Part shown: positions 37,988 to 49,240 of the stretch, in pieces
Layout of the letters: the number at the start of each line of letters is the position of its first letter
Position numbering within the stretch: the first letter of the stretch is position 1
DNA from: Tridacna crocea
Lineage: Eukaryota; Mollusca; Bivalvia; Cardiida; Cardiidae
Assembly: GCA_943736015.1 (NCBI GenBank)
Contig: OX031062.1
Span: 26,509,462-26,573,461, forward strand
Direction: 5' to 3'
DNA: 64,000 bases
Made by a program: the position numbers and the translations under genes
The notes under the pieces: generated by a model
Told to the model about the DNA's origin: nothing
Seen by the model: the letters and a program-made list of their open reading frames with translations, nothing else
Databases searched by the model: none

Positions 37988-38471
37988 ACCTGGTTACCAG
38001 AATATTTTCCTTTTCTCACTATGTTTTCTAACCTTTCAACGCCGGAAAAATCCCAGTGTTAGGCCTAAACGACAAATAATATTTATCCGAAAATCCTTCA
38101 AATTGAACAACTCTGAATTGTGCCTTCTCTTTAAGTAACAATTATGGCCAAAAGTAAACAAAGCGGGTGTTTTTAAAAACTCATTTAAATTTATATCATA
38201 ATGTTTGAAGATACGGAAATTATTGTGAAGATGATAGCATGTCTTTGTACGGTCGGTCTAAGTGTTAGTCGCTAACAGAGAAATTAGTTTCAAAACTAGG
38301 TTTAAACCTGCCAGGTAAATGTGACTCAGATCATCAGATTTTTGTTTCACGGAGTAGAAAATATTGTTGGAAAAGGAGAAAATACTGGTAACCAGGATTT
38401 TCTCCTTCCCACAATGTCTTCAAAAAACTTATACGGTTGTTAAAACTCGAGATTTCGCGGTAAAGGGTTAA
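37988..38471 (+). mobile_element. TTAA MITE remnants
   Basis: 37988-38040 keeps GGTTACCAGAATATTTTCC and a stem arm. 38320-38471 keeps the palindrome (GGTAACCAGG) and right end GGTAAAGGGTTAA. Confidence 0.5.
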
Positions 38472-38593
38472 TAAGCAAATAAATGTATGATCTTGATTAG
38501 GAGATTAAACATTAAAGTAATTATCAATTATCATGGTAGAAAGTGGTTTGCAGGGAATTTGTTTCTCTGAATAAAGAGTAAATCAGTATTAGG

Positions 38594-38785
38594 GTCCGTT
38601 TTCATTAACTGTTCTTGAAAACATTCTGAGTCTACTTTCCAAGATTTCAATATTTGAAAGAAACGCGACTTTTGATTGGCTAAACCAAATGGTTTAGCCA
38701 ATCATAAATTGTGTTACTTTTAAATTACAACATTCTGAAGAATAAGACAAAGAATATCCCGAAGAATAATTGGTGAATACGAACA
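38594..38785. mobile_element. Long palindromic repeat, CACCAATCATTCT family
   Basis: GATTGGCTAAACCA and TGGTTTAGCCAATC form the core; the outer arms (GAACATTCTGAG against CATTCTGAAGAATAAGAC) are worn. Better copy at 53313. Confidence 0.65.
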
Positions 38786-38983
38786 CGAGGATTGTTTTTA
38801 GAATATACTTACTTTTTCCTATACTTACAATGAGATGGTCTCGGCCTTTCTATCAACCAATATCTAAAGCCCTCTCTAGCCCTGTCGTTAAACGGGTTTT
38901 TGTATCGAGCCAGTCTGTTGCTTCTTTGTGTTGGCATGACATGTGAGGTCCCGTGGAAGTAATCTAAAATTATGAAAAAAAAG

Positions 38984-39503
38984 TTAACCCATTACCACAC
39001 AAGTTCTACTTTTGAAGACCCTGAGAAAGAGCTGGTTGGTTGGTTGGTTGGTTGTATTAAGGTTTAACGCCACTTTAACAGCTAAGGTCATATCATGGCG
39101 GTCGGTGACGCACATGTGTTTCCTGGCTTTCTCACACCGGTACTAACACAGCTTTCTTTCCAAAGCCACCGACTACATTTCTCACATGCTTCAACAGAGG
39201 TGAGAGGCGAAAATACGCCGGAATAAAAGTTCACCTCAACCAGGTATCGAACTCGCAACCACCAGGTCATGAGTCTAACACGCTCACCACTGAGCCACCC
39301 GGGCGGGCTACTGAGAAAGATGCTTTTAGAAAACATTGTGGGAAATGGTGAAAATGCTGGTTACCAGCATTTTCTCCTTTAGCCACTATGTTTTCTACCC
39401 TTCGCTAAACAAATTTCAAAATTTCAGTCACTTTTACTTTGTCGCCTGCAAATGCTTTCAATTTGGACAAGTAAAAAAATTTGTTGTTTGGTATTGCGTT
39501 TAA
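38984..39503 (-). mobile_element. TTAA MITE interrupted by a SINE
   Basis: TTAACCCATTACCACACAAG runs to CCCTGAGAAAGA, the SINE follows, and the MITE resumes at CTGAGAAAGATGCTTTTAG and ends GGTATTGCGTTTAA. Confidence 0.88.
39031..39310 (-). mobile_element. tRNA-derived SINE nested in a MITE, 10-bp TSD
   Basis: Flanked by CTGAGAAAGA at 39021-39030 and 39311-39320. On the minus strand: GGGTGGCTCAGTGGTGAGC (A box), GCGAGTTCGATACCTGG (B box), tail (AACC)n from GGTTGGTTGGTTGGTTG. The most complete SINE in the window. Confidence 0.9.
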
Positions 39504-40017
39504 TCACACGTAGGCCTACACATGTATGTTTTCATTATTGCAAAATAAATAATATCGAAATTTTGATGTAACATTATAATAATATATTATTATGAGTTAA
39601 CAGGAAAATACACCCAGGAAAAAATATCGTTCGCCTGTTCATTTGACAGTTCTGAAACACAGTGAAAAATAAGGAGCAAGAGCTTGTTACAAGCAAACTG
39701 CTTTTTCTCACAATATTTTCCATTATGCATATTTCTGTTTTTTTCCTCTTTTTTCTTATAACCGTTTGGTACTAAAATCATTCGCGGCCTGGTTCGTGTT
39801 GCTGTCGTTTTGTCATGTGCTTTGACTTTTGTATTTTTGAACATTTTTACATCGAAAAAAAAATACATAATTATCATCCTCAAAAACATATATGAAATGC
39901 ACGACCACGGGCGGACGTTTTTATTCCTAACAACAGTCTAAGAACTTCCTGATCAACCCTCGTACAATATTAGGTTAAAGGCGTGCACCGTAGCCTGGGT
40001 CAGGGCAGAAATAATTT

Positions 40018-40246
40018 TTTACCTTTTACCATATAATTCCGACTTTTAATACCCCTGTGAAAGAAGCCTTTTGAAAACATTGTGGGAAAAGGAGAAAATG
40101 CTGGTAACCAGCATTTTCTCCTTTTCTCACAATGTTTTCTTCCCTTCCTAAAACAAATTTCAATTCTTTAGTCACATTCATTTTGTCGTCTGCAAATGCT
40201 TTCAATTTGGACCAGTGTAATATTTTGTCGTTTGGTAAAGAGTTAA
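40018..40246 (-). mobile_element. TTAA MITE, full length
   Basis: TTTACCTTTTACCA to GGTAAAGAGTTAA; perfect stem, centre GGTAACC. Confidence 0.86.
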
Positions 40247-40694
40247 TCACTCCTTATCGCAATTTTCTTTGAACATGGTCTCTACAGATCTGTGCCAAAG
40301 TTGTCTATCGGTTCCATAATTATTACCAGTTTAAAATGGTGTGATATTCTAATTAATAAATGAAAAAAAAAAGATCGGACTTAGACCCAAGCTACATGTA
40401 TCGACCTACAACACAAATGCTTACCTATGATCGTTCTGTCTGGATTAAATCCGATCTTTTTACCACTGTAGGTGTCTTGATATGAACTCCTCTGGAAGTG
40501 ATTAATAGACATCCTTTACAGATAAAGCTCTCGATTTCGCAAGTCAAAGTGCTTTAAAAGTAACGGACTTCGTATTTCGCAGGCTACATGTGCAAATCGT
40601 CAGTTTACTTCAAAAACCTGGTAACTACAGCTTGTTTCAAGCTTTAGTTACCAGGTTTTTTAAGTAAACCGGAGATATGTAAGTCACTGGCATT

Positions 40695-40962
40695 AATGGA
40701 GTGCAACACGCGAAAAGGCGCATCCGGACATTTGCGTAAAGTGTCGTCTCGGATTAGCCTGCGCAATCCGCGCAGGCTAATCCGAGACGGCACTTTACAA
40801 CTGCATTAGATTTTGTGCTACAGTAGACTTGGGTAAAACAGAAAATCACATAAAATCGTAAAGTGTCGTTTCGGATTAGCCTGTGCGAACTGCACACGCT
40901 GATCAGAGACGACACTTTACGCAAATGTCCGAATGACCCTTTTCGCGTGTTGCACTCCATTT
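40695..40962. mobile_element. GTAAAGTGTCGTC element with ~65-bp inverted ends
   Basis: AATGGAGTGCAACACGCGAA is mirrored at the right end. Each inverted end contains GTAAAGTGTCGT, CGGATTAGCCTGCGC and the complement, so the element is a pair of hairpins around a short spacer. This type is abundant in bivalve genomes. Confidence 0.75.
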
Positions 40963-41007
40963 ACGAGTCAAACGCAATTGAAGTCACAGGCTTCGTTATT
41001 CAAGGAC

Positions 41008-41180
41008 TGAGCCCTGGTAGCTTAGTCGGTAGCGTGCAGGTCTTTAGAATAGGAGTTCCCAAGTTCGATCCCTGGCTTGGCCTGTTTCTTTCCGAGAACT
41101 GATGATAGTCCAGGAAAGCATTGATATGTGAACTAGCTGCTATGATATGAATCAAATAATATTGAAAACGGCTTTTAAAA
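41008..41180 (+). mobile_element. tRNA-derived SINE, third type, 5' part
   Basis: GAGCCCTGGTAGCTTAGTCG and GGTAGCGTGCAGG (A box), CAAGTTCGATCCCTGGCTTG (B box), then CCGAGAACTGATGATAG shared with the SINE at 37135. Confidence 0.75.
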
Positions 41181-41525
41181 CCATAGAAAACCATAGAATT
41201 AATCAGTCGTTATTCAAAGGTTTTGTAAGCTACAGGCTTCGAAAGTCAGGGACATTATTAGTCTTTGACGTATCGAGCTCTTTAAGACATGTTCATTGTA
41301 AGTCATAGATTAAGTAAGTCAAGAACTTTTTCAACAACAAACTTGAAAGTCACTGGCCATGATATGACTGTTGTAACCCAATGTTTTCTCGGGACTATGC
41401 TTCGTATAATAACTTTGAACATTTATTGTAGCGATACAAAAGTTTTCAGCCGCCTATATACGATAACAGTAAGCGATGAGAGGGAACTTTAATTCTTAGG
41501 CTTAGTTCGATTCACTGACGTTTTG

Positions 41526-41592
41526 CGGACAGTGCAGATCAAGATCAGTCTGCACAGAACGTGCAGTCCGATCTTGGATCTACTTTGTCAGA
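41526..41592. repeat. GATCAGACTGCAC hairpin
   Basis: CGGACAGTGCAGATCAAGAT to TTGTCAGA; the stem is centred on GCACAGAACGTGC. Confidence 0.7.
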
Positions 41593-42016
41593 TAAGAATA
41601 TACATTTCTAAAAAAAAAAAGAAATAAAATAAATTTTAAATATTATCAATAGGTGTTTTTACTATAGGCTTAAATTTTTCATTTTCAGCAGGAGACGGGT
41701 TAATACAAAGTTTCGGAACTGCGACAAGAGTGGGATTTTACTTGAATAAGAGAAAGAGATTGCAAAATAAGAAAAAGAGAAGAAAACAAAGTTTTGTTTA
41801 ATCAAACAAATGAAACGAGTTTATTCTGAGGAAGTTTTGGGAAACTCTCTCTTTGTCTGTTCAAAAGTCAAGAAGGTATAAACAGAAAATCGAAAAATAT
41901 GTTTCCCAAAGTTAACCCTTATCCGGATAATTGCCGACATGAATCTTTCAAGCCTATAGAAGGACCCCAAATGTTGCTATTTCAAAGACATATTTTAGGG
42001 AAAATTATCTCTGTAT

Positions 42017-42083
42017 CGGACACTGTAGATCCAAGATCAGACTGCACGTTCTGTGCAGTCTGATCTTGGATCTACGATGTCCG
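42017..42083. repeat. GATCAGACTGCAC hairpin, best copy
   Basis: CGGACACTGTAGATCCAAGA mirrors TCTTGGATCTACGATGTCCG with a single mismatch pair, around GCACGTTCTGTGC. Confidence 0.8.
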
Positions 42084-42386
42084 CAAAAGGTCAGTGATTC
42101 GAGGTTACCAGCGTAAGGGATAAGACCGTCCTTCTCAGGACACAAGAAGTGGCGTGTGATTGATAAAAGGGGACTGACAGACGAACGGTTGAACAGAGAA
42201 AATATCTTACCCAAACATCCTTCATACTTTTCGGTGTTTCATACTGACTGTGTCTAGACCACGACCGCAACCTGTCACACAAAACACGACAAGAATTGTA
42301 AATTTTATTAATATATAAGTTCTTTTTTCTATACATTTATAATACTTTGCACCTGTAGACAAGTATGTACACTCACTAGAAAAATA

Positions 42387-42478
42387 TTAACCCTATACGA
42401 CAAAATTTTAGACTTGTCCAAATTGAAAGCATTTCCATATGACCCAAAAGAAAATGTGACTCAAAGATTGAAACTTTT
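42387..42478 (+). mobile_element. TTAA MITE, long-arm fragment ending in T/G homopolymers
   Basis: TTAACCCTATACGACAAAAT to GACTCAAAGATTGAAAC, then T10 and G13 (42484-42496). The palindrome is entirely gone. Confidence 0.65.
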
Positions 42479-42906
42479 TTTTTGGGGGGGGGGGGGTCCA
42501 AAGAAGAGTGTCATCTTTTTTCCCATTCTACGGTATTTACAGATCAAATTACTTGTAAAACTTAGCTTATTTCATTGGTATTCACTCTTTCCAGAATGCA
42601 GTGCAGCCAATACCCAAAAGTGGTTGACAACGGCCTTCTTTGTCAGTATAGAGTCATACATAATGTCTATATAAGCAATCTGTTAGAATTAGATGACGCT
42701 TTAAAAGATACCGTTTAGTAGTAATTACACTAAATGAAAATTTGCCAGTTATACAAAATCATCAAAATCAAACAAACAAACAAACATACAGATATCGCTA
42801 AAACACGAAAGATTGTGATTTTCAATCGGTCAACACAAAGTTTTCAAAAGCTTTTTGTTTCTTTCTTTATAGATGGATGGCTTTTACATATAAAATACCT
42901 GATTAT

Positions 42907-43088
42907 GTAGATTCAGAATTAGACTGCATATTCTGTGCAGTCCGATCTTAATCTGCCCTGTTCGATAAAATCATGAATACTATACCATAGGCTGTAAGGT
43001 GCGACTCAAAAAGGCCTTTTTCGGACAGGAAAGATCAAGAACAGACTGCATAGAATGTGCAGTCTGATCTTGCGTCTAGACTGTCTGA
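42907..43088. repeat. Two GATCAGACTGCAC hairpins
   Basis: 42907-42961 (TTAGACTGCATATTCTGTGC) and 43022-43088 (ACAGACTGCATAGAATGTGC), ~60 bases apart. Confidence 0.6.
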
Positions 43089-43408
43089 TATGGAGATATT
43101 TTCTAAAGAAAAAAATTAACATAGCAACCTTTCAGCCTTGAGGTTTTTCCAACTCATTTGAAGGTATCGTTTAATTTATTCTGTAGGACAAGAGTTAAAG
43201 TCAGTATAAGAAGGGTTAAGAAGCACTGGTTAGTCAGGGGACTTCTTGTTAGTCACTTCATATGAATAGACCAACCTTTCAATGTCCGGGTAGTTGGACA
43301 ATACAGTAGACGAGGGCATGTTCTTTTTTTTAATCTTACTTTCTCTAAGGCGGGTTTTGTTTACCTGAAAGAGGAACTAAATAACTGAATGGTGCTATAT
43401 ACACGAGG

Positions 43409-43436
43409 TTCATTTCTCTGCATTACACCGGCGGGT
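43409..43436 (-). repeat. Solo end of the 33355 foldback-like family
   Basis: GTTCATTTCTCTGCATTACA, then CCGGCG, is the reverse complement of the left terminus at 33353-33378; no arm repeats follow. Confidence 0.5.
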
Positions 43437-43467
43437 AGCGTTGTCGTACCTGCATGGTAAAGTTAAG

Positions 43468-43695
43468 TTAACCCTTTCCCAATCAAGAAATTTTAGACTC
43501 TTCCAGTACGAAAGACTTTGCAGACGACTATTTCAGATTTGGAGAAAATGGCAGAAAGTTCTCATAAAAAGTAGAAAACACTGTGGGAAAAGGAGAAATT
43601 GCTCGTTACAAGCAATTTCTTCTTTTCCCACAATGTTTTCAAAAGACTTTCACTGCAGACACGTAAAAACCAGGGCTTTTTTGGGAAAGGGTTAA
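43468..43695 (+). mobile_element. TTAA MITE, subfamily B
   Basis: TTAACCCTTTCCCA to GGGAAAGGGTTAA; centre GAAATTGCTCGTTACAAGC; short arm ACTGCAGACACGTAAAAACC. Confidence 0.85.
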
Positions 43696-45597
43696 CTAAG
43701 TAAAAAAAGATATATTGAATCCTGGGGCCGACATAAACTACTGACAGACCGACGAAGACACGGATACTCATACAGATGGACTGGTAGTCAGACAGAAAAT
43801 GACACCTTTCACATAAGAGATGCATAAAAAATGTACACTTTGAGATGTAGGGGGTCGGAGGTTTTGGGGTAGAAGTGCTTGTCAGTCTAAATTTCAAACG
43901 CTGGAAATGCTAACACCTACACTGCTCAAAAACAAAAAAAAAAAAACTAATAAAGTATCCAACACGACGGCAAACCCCGACATTCCACGATTTCGGAAAA
44001 ATCCCAACACGGCATAGATCTAACTGCATGCTCTGTACAGTGTGGTCGTTATTTGAAACATTGTCTGCTAAAGCGTACTGGGACGATTTAACAGCATTAG
44101 GGTTGAAGTAATTCCAGTGATTTTCAAACTTATCTGGCACGTAGACTTCGATAATTCGAGTAAAACTTCCTAGGGAGGCAACAGAATATGTTCAACAGAA
44201 TTTCGGATTATCAAACAACAATCACTCGAAACATGAGTATCAAAATAATAAAAAGGAAAGCAAATATTCAATAAACATAAGTCTTGGGTAACATGAATGT
44301 GTTCCTTAACAAACTAGTGCATCAGCATTTCTAATTGTTTGTATGAGTGATTAGTACTGCTTCTACTTTTTTAAATTTTTTGCAGTCCGTTCAAGCAGCC
44401 AAAATGTTTGAATTATCGCCGTTACCAGTAATCAAGATTCCACTATATTTTATTTTTTAGACTTTTTGTTTAGACTTTTAGACTTTGTATTGATTCGATG
44501 AAAATGAATTTGCCTATTGCTTCATGAAGTAACACAATTGAACTCGCTGATCATGAAGTTTCCATGTTTAAGTTTCAGCTGACAGAGGACCTATGCATGT
44601 ATTTGTGACCCATCTTACCAGGGTTGATACTTTTAGCAGTTCCCAGAAGGTGTCCCTTTTTGCGTGATGGGTCACGTTTATGTAAATTTCTTTAGTATGA
44701 AAAAAACTCAAGTCGACAGAACTAAGTTACTACAACAAGAGAACAACAACAGCTACAAACTCACAAATTCATACGATCCAAAAGCAAGCCATCGCCGTAT
44801 GCCATAGTTGTTCTTTAGATTCAAAACTCGACACAATATTACGACAACATTAAATAATTCGAATCTTTAATGATTTAAATGAATCGGCAAACTACAATAG
44901 ACGTATTCTTATTAATGTTGTGTATTCTTTATTATCTCCATAACAAATTTTCACCGTTGCGAATTACGTACTTCTACCATTCAAGCCTCTGTTGCACTGT
45001 TGCGGGTTCATGTCAAAAGGGATTAAAATCAGAGTGGGAAAGGAACGAGCAACTTCCCTTTCCTGTCGTACCTTATAATAGAAACAAAAGTTTTTTTAAT
45101 TACTCCGTTGTTACACACGTTGCCGTCCGCAGCAGCTTTTGAGAATAGACTTTAGCAATTACGATAACTATACACGGTTAAGCTTTTTTTTGCGATTACA
45201 TCATTTTGTTATCTAAAAGTGCCATAAAAACTTACAGCTTTTCAAGCATGTGCCGTCCTCAACATTGTCTGAATGACTGAATTATCTCCTGTAAATTCTA
45301 ATAATTCTACAAAGAAATATTTGGAGGTATCACAGACTTCTTGTCGAATGAGAGTGCTATTTTTAAAATAAATACGTACTTTGCCACCGGTGAATAAATA
45401 TTTCCGCGTACACAATTCATACCAGTGTTCACATACAAGACAACCATACTAAACAAAAGAACCATTATGATCAAATGATCCAGTCATTTAACTAAATACA
45501 AATGGAACATTTAAGAAGTTTTATCTGATTAGACCCTTCGTCATACCACTCGTATATTAGCTGTTTACAAATCAGTTTACCAACCTCTGAAAGAACA
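43696..45597. other. Intergenic stretch, almost featureless
   Basis: Apart from the repeat at 44605-44675 I recognise nothing; the short open frames here have no family features. Confidence 0.45.
44605..44675 (-). repeat. Short GTGACCCATC-ended repeat
   Basis: GTGACCCATC at the left is inverted at the right (GATGGGTCAC). Inner CAGTTCCCAGAAGGTGTCCC matches 32735-32803 in reverse. Confidence 0.6.
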
Positions 45598-45965
45598 TAT
45601 TTTTAAAAAACTAAATGAAAAGAAGAAAAAGATGATAACAAGCATTTTCTCCTTTTCCAACAGTGTTTTTATCCTTTTCCTTTATGGCAAAATATTTTAC
45701 TTGACCCATATTAAATCATTATCTGCAAATGCTTCAACTTAGACATAACATTTTTCGTTCAGTAAAGAGTTACCTGACAACCTAACAAAATGGCACCTTA
45801 TTAGACTGGTCCAAAAGTACTTACAGACCGAAAATAAGATGTGTTTATAGCAATGGTATCTGAAAAAAAAAAATGCAGAAAAAGGAGAAAATGTTCTATT
45901 TTACTCACAATGATTTCAAATGTCTTCTTTCTAAAGATATTTCATAAATGAAATTGTTTGGTAAA
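45598..45965. mobile_element. Two decayed TTAA MITEs, opposite orientation
   Basis: 45598-45775 (GCATTTTCTCCTTTTCCAAC, TATCTGCAAATGCTTCAAC) and 45797-45965 (GACTGGTCCAAAAGTACTT, GAAAAAGGAGAAAATGTTC). Confidence 0.45.
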
Positions 45966-46118
45966 GAAAGAAATAATAATGCAAATAATAATAAGTAATT
46001 CTTATGTACAAACAAGCATAAGAAATGAATTTAGAAATCCAAAGACATGTTATTGATTCAATTGCAAGTTAATCTGTAAATAAATTGGTTTGCCTACCCG
46101 GTAGCACCAAATAAACCT

Positions 46119-46347
46119 TTAACTCATTACCAAACGACAATATTTTAGGCTTGTCCAAATTCAAAGCATTTGCAGACGACAAAATAAAAGAGACTGAAAA
46201 TTTGAATTTTTTTTTGTGAAGGGTAGAAAACATTGTGGGAAAAGGAGAAAATGCTGGTTACCAGCATTTTCTCCTTTTCCCACAATGTTTTCTAAAGGTT
46301 TCTTTCTCAGGGGCGTCAAAAGTAGGGACTGTGTGGTAATGGGTTAA
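46119..46347 (+). mobile_element. TTAA MITE, subfamily A, full length
   Basis: TTAACTCATTACCA to GGTAATGGGTTAA with a perfect stem (GGTTACC). Confidence 0.88.
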
Positions 46348-46393
46348 AAAAAAACCAATGCCAGTCTAGAAATAAGACCCAAATACTTGCAAG

Positions 46394-46596
46394 TTAACCT
46401 GTTACCACACAATCCCTACTTTTGACGACCCTGAGAAAGAAGCCTTTCAAAAACATTGTGGGAAAAGGAGAAAATGCTGGTTACCAGCATTTTCTCTTTT
46501 GCCCACAATATTTTCAATCCTTCACAAAACAAATCTCAAATTTTCAGTCACTTTTATTTTGTCGTCTGCAAATATTGTCGTTTGGTAATGAGTTAA
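46394..46596 (-). mobile_element. TTAA MITE with long-arm deletion
   Basis: TTAACCTGTTACCA to GGTAATGAGTTAA; ~25 bases around CTTTCAATTTGGAC are missing (GCAAATATTGTCG). Confidence 0.84.
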
Positions 46597-46803
46597 GGTT
46601 ACTCTTGATCGGATTATGTCAACAAAACAGACAATGTAAATCAAAGATCAGGATGTTTTTTATTTTGCTGTCTGATAGCAATCTTCAGTGCTTGCATAGG
46701 TTGTGAAGGCGATTGGGGGCCAATATAGGCTTCCGTTCCCGTCTGTTCTAGTTGGTTTTTAGGTTGATCCCGATCACGTAATTAAGATACTCAATGTCAC
46801 AGA

Positions 46804-46890
46804 AATTTTGTGAAGGCTAGACAACATTGTGGGAAATGAGAAAATCCTCATTTTCCCACAATGTTTTCACCCTTCTAAAGTCAAGTTTCC
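46804..46890. mobile_element. TTAA MITE core with two long-type arms
   Basis: TTTTGTGAAGGCTAGACAAC at the left and GTTTTCACCCTTCTAAAG at the right are both long-arm sequence facing inward. The stem tip is shortened to GAAAATCCTCATTTTC. Confidence 0.55.
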
Positions 46891-47013
46891 ATTGTAGATT
46901 TATGTTCTGGAATGCTGCTCTGCACAGCACTTCACTGAGTGCAGTAAAACCTTTTACCAAACCACAACGTTAAATCCTAACGCTGTTAAGCGCGATCCAA
47001 TGACCTTAAATTG

Positions 47014-47080
47014 CGGACAGTTCAGATCAAGATCAGACTGCACAGAACGTGCAGTCTGATCACTGATCTACACTGTCCGA
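47014..47080. repeat. GATCAGACTGCAC hairpin
   Basis: GCGGACAGTTCAGATCAAGA to CTACACTGTCCG around GCACAGAACGTGC. Confidence 0.7.
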
Positions 47081-47151
47081 TAAGAAGATATTGTCCCGCG
47101 AAAATTAATTTGAAATCATGACATACATATTCTTATTATCGGCTTGGAAGT

Positions 47152-47385
47152 TTAACCCATTACCACACAATCCATACTTTTGACGACTCTGGGGAAAGAA
47201 GCATTTTGAAAACATTGTGGGAAAAGGAGAAAATGCTGGTAACCAGCATTTTCTCCTTTTCCCATAAAGTAGTGTTTTCTACACATCAAAAAACAAATTT
47301 CAAATTTCCAGTCACTTTTGTTTTGTCGTCTGCAAAGCTTTCGATTTGGACAAACCTAAAATATTGTCGTTTGGTAATGATTTAA
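47152..47385 (-). mobile_element. TTAA MITE, full length
   Basis: TTAACCCATTACCACACAAT to GGTAATGATTTAA; a 7-base insertion sits in the right stem (CCCATAAAGTAGTGTTTTC). Flush with the next copy at TTAA 47382-47385. Confidence 0.86.
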
Positions 47386-47610
47386 CCCATTACCACACAA
47401 TCCCTACTTTTGACCCCCATGAGAAAGAAGCCTTTTGAAAACACTGTGGGAAAAGGAGAAAATGCTGGTAACCAGCATTTTCTCCTTTTCCTACAGTGTT
47501 TTCTACCTTTCCCAGAACAAATTTCAATTTTTCAGTCACCTTTATTTTGTCGTCTGCAAATGCTTGCAATTTGGACTAGTCTAAAATTTTCTCGTGTGGT
47601 AAAGATTTAA
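47382..47610 (-). mobile_element. TTAA MITE, full length, flush and same orientation
   Basis: TTAACCCATTACCACACAAT to GTGTGGTAAAGATTTAA; outer stem ACACTGTGGG/CCTACAGTGT. Confidence 0.87.
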
Positions 47611-47636
47611 ATGAAGCAGTTCAGCATGTTAAGGTG

Positions 47637-47829
47637 AACCCAATGATTGAAAGCATTTGTAAACTACAGATAAAATGTTACTCAGTTGATAGGATTTTTC
47701 TTCAAAGAAGGTAAGAGTACAGAGGAAGGAGAAAGTTATTAATACGGCCATTCCCCTTTTTCCTATAATGTTTTCAAAACCCCTTTCCCTGGGTTGTTCA
47801 AACTCGGAGGTTGTTTGGTAATAGGTTAC
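47637..47829 (+). mobile_element. Decayed TTAA MITE
   Basis: GATTGAAAGCATTTGTAAAC, AGGAGAAAGTTATTAATACG and GTTTGGTAATAGG keep family order. Confidence 0.45.
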
Positions 47830-48507
47830 TTGGTATACGACTGATAAATCTCAATTACACTCGTATATTGCATTTACGTAAAGTATGAAAAAAAAGGTGT
47901 TTATGTAACAAACCCAAATGGTCACATATGGGACTTTAATTCAACTTACAAACAACATGTCCGAAAAGGTAATTTCTTTTTCGTTAATCCAGTTATAGGC
48001 TTCTATTCATTTTCACGTATCAGTCTCACTGTCCGTGAAGTTGCGGTTTATATACTTAATTACAAAACGGGGTGCATTATACTCAAGTAAGCGCGCCATC
48101 TTGCCGTTTAATTAGACGCCCAGAAATATTGTCATAGACTTCGAAAGAAATGAAAAGGTACTGACTTGTAACACATGGCAACTTTTTCTATACGAAATGA
48201 ATGACTCTGTTCAGAAATAAGACCGTCTTGTATTTTGCTTTTACCTATATACAAAGAAATGTGTCGGAAAAATAAATTGGTTCCTGGGGTATATTTGTTA
48301 AAAAACGAGTATACCTGGAACATATGTAGTAAACAAGATAAGAAGAAAAAAGAAACGCAATATTAAAAATGTCACTCTTAAATGTAGGGGTCGATTACCT
48401 CTTCTACACGGCCGTCGTTTTTTTTTTTTATTTAATTTTTTGTCAAATTACAAAACTGTAGAATGATCCAAATTATTATTTTTATATTTTTATAGACGTC
48501 TCTTCGC

Positions 48508-48975
48508 TTAACAACCCCTGATTTTTACGACTCTGAGATAAAAGCATTTTCAAAAACATTGTTGAAAAAGGAGAAAATGCTGATAATCAGCATTTTCTCC
48601 TTTCCCACAATGTTTTCTAATCTTCTAATGTCAAGTTTCAATTTTTGAGTTACATTTATTTTGTCGCCCGCTAGGGCTTTCAATTTGAGACAATCTGTCT
48701 AAAATTTTGTCGTTTGTTAAAGACTAAAATATGGCTTGACTTGCAAGATTTTTCTCTGAAGGAATAGAAAACAGTGTGGAAAAGGGAAAAAAAGTTCTAC
48801 TTTGTCCTCCCCCTCCCCTCCCTCTCTCCGGCCTGTCGACGACAGATAAAATATTGCCTAAACGATGAAATTTGTTTTTAAAGGGTGGAAAACATCATTG
48901 GAATGGGGAAAATGCTGCACGTTCTCCTTTATTCCCACCATGTTTAGAAAACTTCTTGCTATGTGGTTATTCAAT
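48508..48975. mobile_element. TTAA MITE (48508-48727, minus) and a decayed plus copy behind it
   Basis: First: TTAACAACCCCTGATTTTTA to GTTAAAGACTAA, centre GCTGATAATCAGC, a matched change in both stem arms. Second, 48828-48975: GGGTGGAAAACATCATTGGA and CTTTATTCCCACCATG. Confidence 0.6.
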
Positions 48976-49129
48976 TTTTATGTAATATGAATGGCGACTT
49001 AAGCCAATGCTTACATGTACAGAGATCACCTCCGTGACTGTGATTATGGCTTTCAGTTAGTGATTAGAAAATCCTGGTTCAATCCCTGCTGGCGGCTTCG
49101 ATTACCTTGGGACGCCCTGAGTTCACTTG

Positions 49130-49240
49130 CCGTATTTTATCTGCATTACAGCACACTATCTAATGTTGTAGTAATGTGCTATCTCGGATTAGCTTGCCCG
49201 GAATATAAATGTCCGAATGTCCCTCTGCGTGTTGCAAGTC
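49130..49240. repeat. Right part of a GTAAAGTGTCGTC element
   Basis: ATCTCGGATTAGCTTGCCCG, AAATGTCCGAATGTCCC and GCGTGTTGCAAG. Confidence 0.45.
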
